A DNA stretch of 64,000 bases from Paraburkholderia phenazinium. Its GTDB lineage: Bacteria > Pseudomonadota > Gammaproteobacteria > Burkholderiales > Burkholderiaceae. Shown here piece after piece: positions 15,730-25,890 of the stretch (within the stretch, counting starts at the first letter, position 1; every line of letters starts with the position of its first letter). A program made the translations under genes and the position numbers. The notes beneath the pieces are model-generated. The model did no database searches. It worked only from the letters and a program-made list of their open reading frames with translations, and was not told where the DNA came from. The stretch covers positions 1-64,000 of the forward strand of contig NZ_FNCJ01000031.1 in NCBI RefSeq assembly GCF_900100735.1, in the 5' to 3' direction.

Positions 15730-18353
15730 AGCTCGAAAGTATTGCGATCTCGGAGTTCAGGCAGTTCAGCGGGCGTCTTGTCATCGGCGATCTGCAGCCG
15801 GGACTGAACCTCTTCACCGGCCCGAATGAAGCGGGCAAGAGCACGATTGCCGAAGCGGTGCGGACGGTGTTTCTCGAACGCTACAAGGCCTCGCATCTGA
15901 AAGACCTGTTGCCGTGGGGCAAGGCAAGCGGGCAGCCGGCGGTCGAAGTCAGTTTCAATCTCGACGGCGTGGCCTGCACGCTTGCCAAGCAGTTCGTGAC
16001 CCGGCAACGCTGCGATCTGCGCATCGGTCAGCAGGTGTTCGGCGAGGACGAAGCCGAAGACCGGCTCGCTGCTTTGCTCGGTTTTTCGCGTGCTACGCGC
16101 GGTGCGATGAAAGCGGACCAGGCTGGCGTGCCGGGGCTGCTATGGGTGCAGCAGGGCGAGACACATGATGTGCGCGACGCAAGCGGTCACGCAGCGCTGT
16201 ATTTGCGCGACGCGCTCACGCAGCTTTCCGGCGGCAATAGTTCAGCAGGCGAAGACGTGTTGATCGGTGCGGTGCAAGGCGAGTTGCGGCAACTGCTCAC
16301 GGCTCGCACGCAACGCGCTACCGGTCCGCTTGCCGAAGCGGAGCAGGCGCTGGCCGCACTCGCAGCCGAGCGTGACACGCTCGATGCGCAACGCCGTCAA
16401 TTCGACGAGAACCTGACGCGACTCGCCACGCAGCAGGAAGCATTCGAGGACGCGCTGCGCAAGCGGCCGTGGGAAGCCCACGAGCAAAAGGCGGTCGAGG
16501 CGCAGGCGCGCGCCGCCGCGCTCGCCGAACTCGAACGCAGCGTAGAAGGGCTGGCGCAGACGCTGCATGTCAGTGAAGTCGAACTGGCCATGTCCTTGCA
16601 ACAGGAAAAAAACGCAGCGGAACTGGAAGCGACGCTAGCCAACGACCGGCAGAAGCTCGAACAGGCCAAAGCGGCGGTGCTGGCCGCCGAGGCCGAGCAT
16701 GCCCAGGCGAGCGCCGCACTGACGCGCTGCCAGCAGGTCAACGACGCCGCGAACCGTGCGCTCGAATTGGCGAATGCCGCCGTGATGGCGCAGGAGCTGA
16801 ACAACCAGATCGCGCTGTATCGCGCCGAGATTGTGCGGCTCGAAACCTCGATCGCAGCAGCAGAGGCGGCTCAGGCTGCGGTGCTGGACGCCACGCGCAG
16901 CGCGGCGTCGCTCGAAATCGACGTTGCCCAGTTGCAGAAGCTGCAAGCGCTCGAATCGCGCGTTAGTGTGCTGCGGGCCCGCAAGGAGGCGGCGATGACG
17001 CGTATCGACTATCGCTTGAGCGGTGGTGTGATTGTGGTGGATGGCGCAACGCTGACGGGCGAAGGCGTGTTGCGCCTCGACGATGCGCAGACTATCGAGC
17101 TGCCGGGCGTGGGCGAACTGCGTATCGTGCCTGGCGTCTCAGACCTCGCGGCTTTGCGCGCCGAATTGTCCGGCGCCGAGGTGCAACAGGCGGAACTGCT
17201 GCGCTCGCTCGGTGTGGCATCGCTCGGCGACGCCCAGGCGCGGCACGAGCAATGGAAGGCGCAGGTCGCGCATCTGCGCAGCCAGCAGGAAATCCTCGCG
17301 GTGCATGCACCTGAGGGCATCGAGCCGCTGCGCGCGGCGTTGGCGAGTGCGTTGGCGCGGCGCCAAACGGCCGACGAACGTCTGGCGGCATTGCCGGATG
17401 TGGCGCGCGCGCCAGCAGTCGACGAGGCGCGCCGCGCCGCGGATAACGCGCGGCAAGCGCTCGAATCGGCAACGCGGGCGCTGACCCAGACCGGCGAGCA
17501 GCGTTCGAATGCAGTGGCGGCGAGCGGCTCGCTTGCCGAGCAGGTGCAGCGCAAAGACGCGCAGTTGCAGGACGAAACATTCCGCGCCCGCCGTGCGCAA
17601 TGGCAGGCAAAAATCGTCGAACAACGCGCGCACGTAGCGGCATTGACCCGGCAGCGCGACGAGCGCAATCAGGCACTGAGCGCCGCGCGTACCGACGACC
17701 CGGCCGCAGAGGCGAAGCGTTATCGCGTGTCCGCAGACCTTGCACGCAACGAGCAGCAGGAGCGGCAAGTGCGGATCGCGGAGCTGCGCAGCCAGCTCGA
17801 AACGATGGGCGCGTCGGGCCTCGGCGAACGGCTCGCCGCAGTGCGCGCATCGCTCGAACAGATGGAGCGGCGTCGCGCCGAACTGAGCTTGCGAGCCGGC
17901 GCGTTGAGCCTGCTCGACAAGGTGCTGGTCGAAGAACGCGACTCGGCGGTCGCACAACTGCGCGCACCGCTGACCGAGCGGCTTGGCCATTACCTGAAGC
18001 GGCTGTTCCCGCAGTCGGCGCTCGAACTCGGTGACGACCTGAGTCCTATCGCCTTGCAGCGCGACGGCCGCATCGACACGCTCGACGCCCTCAGTTTCGG
18101 CACCCGCGAACAGATGGGGATTCTCGCGCGCCTCGCCTACGCCGATTTGCTGAAAGCCTCGGGCCGTCCCACCCTGCTGATGCTAGACGACGCAGCGGTC
18201 CACACGGACGGCATGCGCCGCGACGCGTTGAAGCGCGCCTTGCTCGACGCGGCGACCCGGCATCAGATTCTGCTGTTCACCTGTCATCCGGAGCTGTGGG
18301 ATGACCTCGGCGTCAAGCAACGCTCCATTGACGACCTGAGGGCCGCTGCATGA
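15726..18353 (+). CDS. SbcC/YhaN-like SMC-type ATPase
   Basis: The 875-residue protein has a split ABC ATPase head. Walker A is TGPNEAGKST (residues 31-40). The C-terminal part has signature LSFGTREQMG and Walker B LLMLDDAAVHTD. Between them lie two long coiled-coil arms (about 190-415 and 480-780). At the apex, near residues 426-473, there is no zinc-hook CxxC but a beta-rich segment (GGVIVVDGATLTGEG, LPGVGELRIVPG). The LSFGT signature is like that of YhaN. It pairs with the upstream nuclease as an SbcCD-like complex, and its stop overlaps the recC start as ATGA. Confidence 0.88.
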   Translation: MKLESIAISEFRQFSGRLVIGDLQPGLNLFTGPNEAGKSTIAEAVRTVFLERYKASHLKDLLPWGKASGQPAVEVSFNLDGVACTLAKQFVTRQRCDLRIGQQVFGEDEAEDRLAALLGFSRATRGAMKADQAGVPGLLWVQQGETHDVRDASGHAALYLRDALTQLSGGNSSAGEDVLIGAVQGELRQLLTARTQRATGPLAEAEQALAALAAERDTLDAQRRQFDENLTRLATQQEAFEDALRKRPWEAHEQKAVEAQARAAALAELERSVEGLAQTLHVSEVELAMSLQQEKNAAELEATLANDRQKLEQAKAAVLAAEAEHAQASAALTRCQQVNDAANRALELANAAVMAQELNNQIALYRAEIVRLETSIAAAEAAQAAVLDATRSAASLEIDVAQLQKLQALESRVSVLRARKEAAMTRIDYRLSGGVIVVDGATLTGEGVLRLDDAQTIELPGVGELRIVPGVSDLAALRAELSGAEVQQAELLRSLGVASLGDAQARHEQWKAQVAHLRSQQEILAVHAPEGIEPLRAALASALARRQTADERLAALPDVARAPAVDEARRAADNARQALESATRALTQTGEQRSNAVAASGSLAEQVQRKDAQLQDETFRARRAQWQAKIVEQRAHVAALTRQRDERNQALSAARTDDPAAEAKRYRVSADLARNEQQERQVRIAELRSQLETMGASGLGERLAAVRASLEQMERRRAELSLRAGALSLLDKVLVEERDSAVAQLRAPLTERLGHYLKRLFPQSALELGDDLSPIALQRDGRIDTLDALSFGTREQMGILARLAYADLLKASGRPTLLMLDDAAVHTDGMRRDALKRALLDAATRHQILLFTCHPELWDDLGVKQRSIDDLRAAA

Positions 18354-21300
18354 GTTCGATTCCCGCAGGCTTGATGCTGGTTCACGGCAATCAGCCGGAA
18401 CGCTTGCGCGACCTGATGGTGCAGTGGATTCGCCAGCATCCGCTGGCGCCGCTGGAAAAAGAGATCATCCTCGTCCAGAGCAACGGTATCGCCCAATGGC
18501 TGAAGCTCGCCTTGGCCGCCGATCCCGAGGACGGCGGCTGCGGCATTTCGGCGGCACTCGACGTGTCGCTGCCGGCGAGTTTTCTGTGGCAGGTGTATCG
18601 CGCGGTGCTCGGCGAGGACTCGGTGCCGGCCATCTCGCCGTTCGACAAATCGCGCCTCGTATGGCGGCTTACGCGCTTGCTGCCCGAGTTGCTCGAATCG
18701 CCGGCGTACGCACCGCCCAAGCGCTTCATGGCCCGCGACGACGATCAGCGCAAACGCTTCCAGCTCGCGCAGCGCGTGGCGGACCTGTTCGACCAATATC
18801 AGGTGTACCGCGCCGACTGGCTGGCGGCATGGGCCAAAGGCGAGGACGTGCAGATCGACGCGCGCAACAACCGCACGCCGCTGCCGGACGAATACCGCTG
18901 GCAGGCAGCGCTGTGGCGCTCGCTGCTGGAGGACGTGGAAGCGCATGCGCCAGATGGCATCGAGATGGCGACGGTTGGACGAGCGGCGGTGCACGACGAG
19001 TTCATGCGGCGTGCCGCTGAGCTGCCTGAAGACGAACGGCCGTCGGGTTTGCCGCGCCGGGTCATCATCTTCGGGATTTCGAGCTTGCCGCGACAGGCGG
19101 TGGAAGTGCTCGCTGCGCTCTCGCGCTGGACCCAGGTGCTGATGTGCGTGCATAACCCCTGCGCCCACTATTGGGCCGACATCGTCGCCGACCAGGATCT
19201 GCTGCGGGCGCAGCGTTCGCGCCAGCAGCGCCGTCAAGGCGCGCCCGCTACGATGGACGATGCGCAACTGCATCTGCACGCGCAACCGCTGCTGGCGGCA
19301 TGGGGCAAGCAGGGCCGCGACTTTATCGGCTTGCTCGACGAGTACGACGAGGCGGAAGAGCGCGAACGCTACTCGTCGCAATTCACCGGCATCGGCCAGC
19401 GTATCGATCTGTTCGAAAGCGACGACGCGTTGACGATGCTGCAGCAACTGCAGGACGACATCCGCGATCTGCGGCCGCTGCGCGAAACGCGCGAACTCTG
19501 GCCCGAAGTGGACCCAGACGCGGACCATTCGATCCGCTTCCACGTCGCGCATAGCGCACAGCGTGAAGTGGAGATCCTGCACGACCAGTTGCTGGCCGCG
19601 TTCGCTGCCGACCCAACGCTGCGTCCGCGCGATGTGATCGTGATGGTGCCGGATATCGAGGTCTATACGCCGCATATCCAGGCGGTATTCGGTCTGCTCG
19701 ATGCGGACGACCCGCGCTATATCCCGTTCAGCGTGGCGGACCGCGGACAGCGCGATTTCGATCCGCTGATCGGCGCGCTGGAAACGCTGCTCGCACTGCC
19801 GCAATCGCGCCTGACCGTCAGCGACGTGCTCGATCTGCTCGAAGTGCCCGCACTACGGGCGCGTTTCGACATCACCACGGACGACCTCCCCAAGTTGCGC
19901 AACTGGATCAGCGGCGCAAACATCCGCTGGGGGCTGCACGCCGAACAGCGTGCGAGTCTCGGCCTGCCGCAGTCCAGCGACGACAACGCCCCTAATAGCT
20001 GGGCGTTCGGCCTGCGCCGGATGCTGCTCGGCTACGCGGCCGGCGACAAGGCCGGAGCGTGGCGCGATATCGAACCGTACACGGAAATTGGCGGTCTCGA
20101 TGCGGCCATGCTGGGACCGCTGACGCGCCTCGTCGACGCGCTTGATGAGACCTGGCAGACGCTGCGCCAGCCGGCCACGGTCGCTGGATGGTGCGAGCGT
20201 CTGCGCTGGCTCAAGCACACCTTCTTCGCGGCGGACGACAGCGACGACGCCTATACGCTGGAGCGGCTCGATGCCGCGCTCGAAGCGTGGCGCGATGCCT
20301 GCGACGAGGCGGCGCTTACCGGCGAATTGCCGCTCTCGATTGTCGGCGACTACTGGTTGTCTCAGTTCGAAGGTGGCGGCCTGACGCAGCGCTTCTTTGC
20401 CGGCGCGGTGACCTTTGCTACGCTGATGCCGATGCGCGCGATTCCGTTTCGTGTCGTCTGCCTGCTCGGCATGAACGACGGCGACTATCCGCGCAATCGC
20501 ATTCCGCTCGACTTCGACCTGATGCGCAGCAACTACCGTCCCGGCGACCGCTCGCGTCGCGAAGACGATCGCTATCTGTTCCTGGAGGCGCTGTTGTCGG
20601 CGCGCGAGCATCTGCATGTCTCGTGGGTGGGACGTAGCGTCAACGACAACACGCCGCGGCCGCCCTCAGTGTTGGTCGGCCAGTTGCGCGACCATCTGAA
20701 AGCGGGCTGGCGTCTCGAAGGCGCGGAGGACGATCAGGCGGATGCGCTGCTCGACGCGTTGACTGTGGAACATCGTCTGCAACCGTTCAGCGCGGCTTAT
20801 TTTCCGGCGCGTCCGCAAGCGTCGAAGCTGTTCACGTATGCGCGCGAATGGAACCAGGCCGCGCCGTCGGCACGCTTCGACGCGGCCGCGCAAGCCTTGA
20901 GTGCCTCGCACACGCACGCGGACGACGCTCCGCTGTTGCCGCTGGAGCGGGAAGAACCGCTATCGGTGCGTGAGTTGGCCGATTTCCTCAAGGATCCGGT
21001 CAAGAGCTTTTTCCGCCAGCGCCTGCGGGTCGCCTTCGAAACCGAAGATGCCGCCAGCGAAAATCACGAACCGTTCGAGGTTGATCAGCTTGAAGCGTGG
21101 CAACTGCAAAACGAATTGATCCGCGCTCAGGCGGCAGCGTTGGAGCAGGGCGACGACGATCTGCTGCCTGCAGCGTTGAGCCGGCTCGAACGCATGCATC
21201 GCAGCGGCGATCTGGCGGCAGGCGGTTTCGGCGAGGTGATCGCCGGCGAACTGATGGAACCGATGGCGGATCTGTTCGAGCGCTATCGGGCCGAACTCGC

Positions 21301-22009
21301 ACGCTGGCCCGATCTGCTCGACGAACAATTCGAATTGCGCGTCGAAGGTGGCACCGGTATCGAGGCGCTGACGATCGAAGACTGGGTGGGTGAAGTGCGC
21401 GCCGGTCCTGGCGACACGCGCGGCCGCGTGTTTCTCGATCCCGGCACGCTGATCAAGGACCGCAAGTATCGCGGCGACCGGCTCATCGCTTATTGGGTAG
21501 GGCATCTGGCTGCACAGCTCGCGGCGGGTGCCGTCACGACGGTGATTGTCAGCAAGGTGGGGAGCGTCGAATTCGCACCGCTTAACGAGGACCTGGCGCG
21601 AGCGCATCTTCTGACGCTGCTGCGCGTGTGGGACGAAGGCACGCGCAAACCGTTGCCGCTCGCCGTGAAAACGGCGTTTGCCTGGCTGAGAAAGCGGCCC
21701 GGCGCGCTCGATTTCGCACAGCCCGCGGATAGCACCGGCGCGAGCGGTGACAGCGAGGCGCTGGCCGCACAGCTGAACGAAGCGCGCGAAGCCGCTCGCC
21801 TCACTTACGAGGGTGCGGGGCGTCAGCCGGGCGAGCGCGATACCAACGCTTATCTGTACCGCGCCTACCCGGATTTCAACGCCTTGGCGGCAAGCGGTGA
21901 GTTCGAGACGCTCGCCGTTTCGCTGTTGTTGCCACTACATCGTGCGATTCCGGCCTCGTCGTCGTCGAGGTCGAAGAGCGCACCGGCACAAGCGGGAGAC
22001 GCACAATGA
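18350..22009 (+). CDS. recC: Exodeoxyribonuclease V gamma subunit RecC
   Basis: The 1219-residue protein is RecC, the subunit that reads Chi and splits the DNA strands in RecBCD. It begins GLMLVHGNQPERLRDLMVQW and has VQSNGIAQWLKLALA, FGISSLPRQAVEVLAALS, VCLLGMNDGDYPRN and PRPPSVLVGQLRDHL, all in family order. It keeps the inactive helicase and nuclease folds of RecC. It is about 100 residues longer than E. coli RecC. It overlaps both neighbours by ATGA, so equimolar synthesis with RecB is likely. Confidence 0.96.
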   Translation: MSSIPAGLMLVHGNQPERLRDLMVQWIRQHPLAPLEKEIILVQSNGIAQWLKLALAADPEDGGCGISAALDVSLPASFLWQVYRAVLGEDSVPAISPFDKSRLVWRLTRLLPELLESPAYAPPKRFMARDDDQRKRFQLAQRVADLFDQYQVYRADWLAAWAKGEDVQIDARNNRTPLPDEYRWQAALWRSLLEDVEAHAPDGIEMATVGRAAVHDEFMRRAAELPEDERPSGLPRRVIIFGISSLPRQAVEVLAALSRWTQVLMCVHNPCAHYWADIVADQDLLRAQRSRQQRRQGAPATMDDAQLHLHAQPLLAAWGKQGRDFIGLLDEYDEAEERERYSSQFTGIGQRIDLFESDDALTMLQQLQDDIRDLRPLRETRELWPEVDPDADHSIRFHVAHSAQREVEILHDQLLAAFAADPTLRPRDVIVMVPDIEVYTPHIQAVFGLLDADDPRYIPFSVADRGQRDFDPLIGALETLLALPQSRLTVSDVLDLLEVPALRARFDITTDDLPKLRNWISGANIRWGLHAEQRASLGLPQSSDDNAPNSWAFGLRRMLLGYAAGDKAGAWRDIEPYTEIGGLDAAMLGPLTRLVDALDETWQTLRQPATVAGWCERLRWLKHTFFAADDSDDAYTLERLDAALEAWRDACDEAALTGELPLSIVGDYWLSQFEGGGLTQRFFAGAVTFATLMPMRAIPFRVVCLLGMNDGDYPRNRIPLDFDLMRSNYRPGDRSRREDDRYLFLEALLSAREHLHVSWVGRSVNDNTPRPPSVLVGQLRDHLKAGWRLEGAEDDQADALLDALTVEHRLQPFSAAYFPARPQASKLFTYAREWNQAAPSARFDAAAQALSASHTHADDAPLLPLEREEPLSVRELADFLKDPVKSFFRQRLRVAFETEDAASENHEPFEVDQLEAWQLQNELIRAQAAALEQGDDDLLPAALSRLERMHRSGDLAAGGFGEVIAGELMEPMADLFERYRAELARWPDLLDEQFELRVEGGTGIEALTIEDWVGEVRAGPGDTRGRVFLDPGTLIKDRKYRGDRLIAYWVGHLAAQLAAGAVTTVIVSKVGSVEFAPLNEDLARAHLLTLLRVWDEGTRKPLPLAVKTAFAWLRKRPGALDFAQPADSTGASGDSEALAAQLNEAREAARLTYEGAGRQPGERDTNAYLYRAYPDFNALAASGEFETLAVSLLLPLHRAIPASSSSRSKSAPAQAGDAQ

Positions 22010-25000
22010 ACACGTCCCTGACGCCGCAGTCCAGCGCCCCAGTCGCGGTGCTGGAGCCGCTCGCGTTTCCGCTATCGGGTAGCAGCCTGATCGAGGCGAG
22101 CGCGGGCACCGGCAAGACCTTTACGATCGCGATGCTGTATGTGCGGCTCGTGCTCGGCCACCGAGGCCAGGGCAGCGAGGCGCGGCCGCTGACGCCGCCG
22201 GAAATCCTCGTCGTGACGTTTACCGATGCCGCGACCAAGGAGCTGCGCGAGCGTATCCGTGCCCGTTTGATCGAAGCAGCCGACTACTTCCACGCCGATC
22301 CGGCAGAAGTCGAACCGCGCCCGACAGGCGAAGACCTCCTGTACGACCTGCGCGATGCCTACCCGGAGGAGCAGTGGGCCGCCTGCGCCCGCCGCCTGCA
22401 ACTCGCTGCGGAATGGATGGACGAGGCCGCAGTCTCCACGATTCACGGCTGGTGCAACCGCATGCTCAGCGAGCACGCGTTCGACAGCGACAGTCTGTTT
22501 TCACAGACGCTCGAAACCGACCAGAGCGAGTTGCGCGCGGAAGTCGTGCGCGATTACTGGCGCACCTTCCTCGCGCCACTCGATGCGCCATCGGCGGCGG
22601 AAGTGCGGCAATGGTTCGGCAGTCCGACAGCATTGCAGGCGGAGCTGCGCGGTTTACTCGGCCATGCCGAGCTGTTGCAGGAAGCGCCACCGCCGCTCGA
22701 CGCGTTGCAGGATGCACGCGAGAAGCAGCGCGAACATCTCGACCGCCTGAAGGCAAACTGGGCCGCGTGGGCCGACGAGCTTCAGGTGCTGTTCGACGAC
22801 GCGCGGGCGAAGAAGCAGTTCAAGGCCACCAGCCTGAACGCGCCGAACTGCAAGAAGTGGCTCGACAAGCTGCGCGATTGGGCCAACGATCCCGAGATGC
22901 TGCGGCCCGACTTCGAGGACACGGCCGCGGTCTGGACCCGCTTCACCCCGGCCGGCCTCGCCGAGATCTGGTTGATAGGCGAGCCGCCGGCGCACCCCGC
23001 ATTCATCGCGATGGAGACGTTGCGCGAGGCGCTTGCGGCCCGGCCGACGGCCTATCACGCGCTGCTGTGTCACGCCGCGCGCTGGGTGGCGCAGCGCTTC
23101 ACGGAAGAAGAAGCCCGTCGCTCGCAGATGGGTTTCGACGATCTGCTCACGCGGCTCAACGATGCCTTGCACAAGCCGAACGGCGAGCGCCTCGCGGAGA
23201 TCATTCGTAAGCAATACCCGGTGGCATTGATCGACGAGTTTCAGGACACCGACCCGGTGCAGTACCGGATCTTCGATGCGGTCTACCGGATCGCGGAGAA
23301 CGACCCTGACACAGCGATCATTTTGATTGGCGATCCGAAGCAAGCGATCTACGCATTCCGTGGCGCGGATATCTATACTTACCTCGAAGCGCGTCGCGCC
23401 TGTGCCGGCCGGCTCTTCACGCTGAAGAAGAATTACCGCTCGACACGCGAGATGGTGGCCGCCGTGAATCGCTGCTTCGATGCAGCCGAGCAGCGCCAGG
23501 ATGGCGAAGGCGCGTTTCTGTTCCGCAACGCGGAGGGTGGCGACAATCCGTTGCCGTTTATCGACGCCGAAGCATCTGGCCGGAAAGAGGTGCTGCAAGC
23601 CGACGGGGAGGATGTGCCTGCGCTGAGCGCATGGTGGCTGCCGCCGGTGGAAGAGAGCAAGCCGCTCAGCAAGGAAGCGTACCTGCGCAACATGGCAGCC
23701 AGTTGCGCGACCGAGATGGTGCGACTTCTCAACCTGGGGCAGGCGCGCGAGGCAGGCTTTGATGGTCCACACGGCCTGACGCCACTCCAGCCCGCCGATA
23801 TGGCCGTACTGGTCAACAACGGCACAGAAGCGCGTGCAATCCGCGCGGCGCTGGCCGAACGCGGCGTGCGCAGCGTCTACCTGTCCGATCGGGATTCGGT
23901 GTTCCAGACCGAGCAGGCGGCGGAATTGCGGCACTGGCTGGCGGCATGCGCCGACCCCGATGACGGGCGTCTGGTGCGCACCGCGTTGGCCACCGTGGCG
24001 CTCGGACTCGACTGGGCCGCGCTCGATGCGTTCAACCGCGACGAACTGGCGTGGGAAGCGTGCGTGCTGCAGTTCCGCGGTTACCGCGATTGCTGGCGCA
24101 AGAAGGGCGTGTTGCCAATGCTGCGCCGCCTGCTTAACGATTTCCACGTGCCGCAGCGGCTGCTCGGACAAACCGCTGGCGCTGCGGTCAACGGCGAGCG
24201 CGTGCTGACCAACCTGCTGCATCTGGCCGAATTGCTGCAGCAGGCCAGTTCGCAACTCGACGGCGAGCACGCGCTGATTCGCTATCTGGACGAACAGCGC
24301 CAGGACGAGGGGGCGAGCGCGGGCGGTGACGCACGGCAATTGCGGCTCGAAAGCGATGCGGGCCTCGTGCAGGTGGTGACGGTCCACAAGTCGAAGGGGT
24401 TGGAGTATCCGCTGGTGTTCCTGCCGTTCGCCTGTACTTACCGGCCCATCAAGGCCACCGACATGCCGCTCAAATGGCACGACGAGACCGGCAAGCTGCA
24501 TATCACCCTGGGCGACCCTGACGCCGAGGTGTTGCCGCGCGCGGACCGCGAGCGGCTCGGCGAAGACCTGCGCAAGCTTTATGTGGCGCTGACGCGAGCG
24601 CGCTACGCCACCTGGGTGGGGATTGCGCCGATTCAGAGCGTCGAGCTGAGCGCGTTCGGCTATCTGCTGAGCGGTGGCAAGCCGATTGCCGCGACGGAGC
24701 TGGCCACGCTGCTCGAGCAGTTGCGCGGTCCGTGTGCCGAGATCCACGTCGCCGAAGCGCCGCCCCCGAGCGACGAACCGTTTGTGCCGCGCGGCGCGCA
24801 GCAGGTGCGCGGAGACGCGCGCCGTCTGACGCAGCGCGTGCGCGAACCATGGTGGATTGCCAGCTACTCCAGCCTGCGCAAGGACAACGGGATCATTGGC
24901 GGTACGGCCACCCATGTCGCCCTTGTACCTGCTGCCGATGCGACAAGCGATGAATCGCGCGTCGCGCCGGAGACGCGTAGCGAAGACGTGTTCCACGAAT

Positions 25001-25890
25001 TGCTCGAAGCCGAGGCGCTCGAAGATGACGAAGACATGTCGTCGGCATCAGCCGAGCCTCCGGGTTCGACGGCTGTTGCGCTCGCCTTGCCGGTGGAACA
25101 AACCTTGCACGGTTTTCAGCGTGGCGCGGATGCCGGCAGCTTCCTGCACGACCTGATGGAATGGGCGGCCAACGAAGGCTTCGCCAAGCTCGCTGCCAAT
25201 CCGCAAGCCGTGCGCGATACGGTCGCGCGCCGCTGCAATCTGCGCGGCTGGGCGCGCTGGATCGAACCGCTCACGCAATGGCTGCTGTACCTGTTGCGCA
25301 CACCGCTGGTGTTGCCGGCTATCGAAGGCGAGGCGGTGCCGCCTGTGGTGCTAGCGGAGCTGCAAGCGAATACGTATATGGCCGAGATGGAATTCTGGCT
25401 GGCGGCGCACACGGTCGACACGCTTGTGCTCGATCAGCTTGTCTGCGACCTCACGCTCGACGGCGAAGCGCGGCCCGCGCTCGAACCGGCCAGGCTGAAC
25501 GGCATGCTTAAGGGCTTCATCGATCTGGTGTTCGAGCATGACGGCCGCTATTACGTCGCGGACTACAAGTCGAACTGGCTTGGCCCGGACGATGCCGCCT
25601 ACACGCCGGCGAAGATGCGTGCGCAGATCCTGCACTCGCGCTACGAACTGCAGTACGTGCTGTATCTGTTCGCGCTGCACCGGCTGCTGAAAGTGCGCCT
25701 GCCCGACTATGACTACGACCGCCATGTGGGCGGCGCGGTCTACCTGTTTCTGCGCGGTGGCCGTGCGCCCGGCCAGGGCTTGCATGTCGAGCGCCCGCCG
25801 CGCGAGTTGATCGAAGAACTGGATGCGCTGTTCGCGCATCGCGCTAGCGGTGAGGATGCCGAGGAGTATGCGTTGAAGGAAGCCGAATGA
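22006..25890 (+). CDS. recB: Exodeoxyribonuclease V beta subunit RecB
   Basis: The 1294-residue protein combines an SF1A 3'-5' helicase with a C-terminal nuclease. Helicase motifs are Ia-region GSSLIEASAGTGKTFTIAML (Walker A), VTFTDAATKELRERI, VALIDEFQDTDPVQYRIF (Walker B), LIGDPKQAIYAFRGADI and VVTVHKSKGLEYPLVFLP. The nuclease motif is YYVADYKSNWLG with its Asp and Lys, after GFIDLVFEHDGRYY. All catalytic residues recognisable for RecB are intact. Overlaps recC and recD by four bases each. Confidence 0.97.
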   Translation: MNTSLTPQSSAPVAVLEPLAFPLSGSSLIEASAGTGKTFTIAMLYVRLVLGHRGQGSEARPLTPPEILVVTFTDAATKELRERIRARLIEAADYFHADPAEVEPRPTGEDLLYDLRDAYPEEQWAACARRLQLAAEWMDEAAVSTIHGWCNRMLSEHAFDSDSLFSQTLETDQSELRAEVVRDYWRTFLAPLDAPSAAEVRQWFGSPTALQAELRGLLGHAELLQEAPPPLDALQDAREKQREHLDRLKANWAAWADELQVLFDDARAKKQFKATSLNAPNCKKWLDKLRDWANDPEMLRPDFEDTAAVWTRFTPAGLAEIWLIGEPPAHPAFIAMETLREALAARPTAYHALLCHAARWVAQRFTEEEARRSQMGFDDLLTRLNDALHKPNGERLAEIIRKQYPVALIDEFQDTDPVQYRIFDAVYRIAENDPDTAIILIGDPKQAIYAFRGADIYTYLEARRACAGRLFTLKKNYRSTREMVAAVNRCFDAAEQRQDGEGAFLFRNAEGGDNPLPFIDAEASGRKEVLQADGEDVPALSAWWLPPVEESKPLSKEAYLRNMAASCATEMVRLLNLGQAREAGFDGPHGLTPLQPADMAVLVNNGTEARAIRAALAERGVRSVYLSDRDSVFQTEQAAELRHWLAACADPDDGRLVRTALATVALGLDWAALDAFNRDELAWEACVLQFRGYRDCWRKKGVLPMLRRLLNDFHVPQRLLGQTAGAAVNGERVLTNLLHLAELLQQASSQLDGEHALIRYLDEQRQDEGASAGGDARQLRLESDAGLVQVVTVHKSKGLEYPLVFLPFACTYRPIKATDMPLKWHDETGKLHITLGDPDAEVLPRADRERLGEDLRKLYVALTRARYATWVGIAPIQSVELSAFGYLLSGGKPIAATELATLLEQLRGPCAEIHVAEAPPPSDEPFVPRGAQQVRGDARRLTQRVREPWWIASYSSLRKDNGIIGGTATHVALVPAADATSDESRVAPETRSEDVFHELLEAEALEDDEDMSSASAEPPGSTAVALALPVEQTLHGFQRGADAGSFLHDLMEWAANEGFAKLAANPQAVRDTVARRCNLRGWARWIEPLTQWLLYLLRTPLVLPAIEGEAVPPVVLAELQANTYMAEMEFWLAAHTVDTLVLDQLVCDLTLDGEARPALEPARLNGMLKGFIDLVFEHDGRYYVADYKSNWLGPDDAAYTPAKMRAQILHSRYELQYVLYLFALHRLLKVRLPDYDYDRHVGGAVYLFLRGGRAPGQGLHVERPPRELIEELDALFAHRASGEDAEEYALKEAE

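Noticed and set aside
22654..24996. A 780-residue open frame antisense to recB
   Set aside because: It mirrors recB codons, has no motifs, and would place a gene fully inside an essential, well-conserved one.
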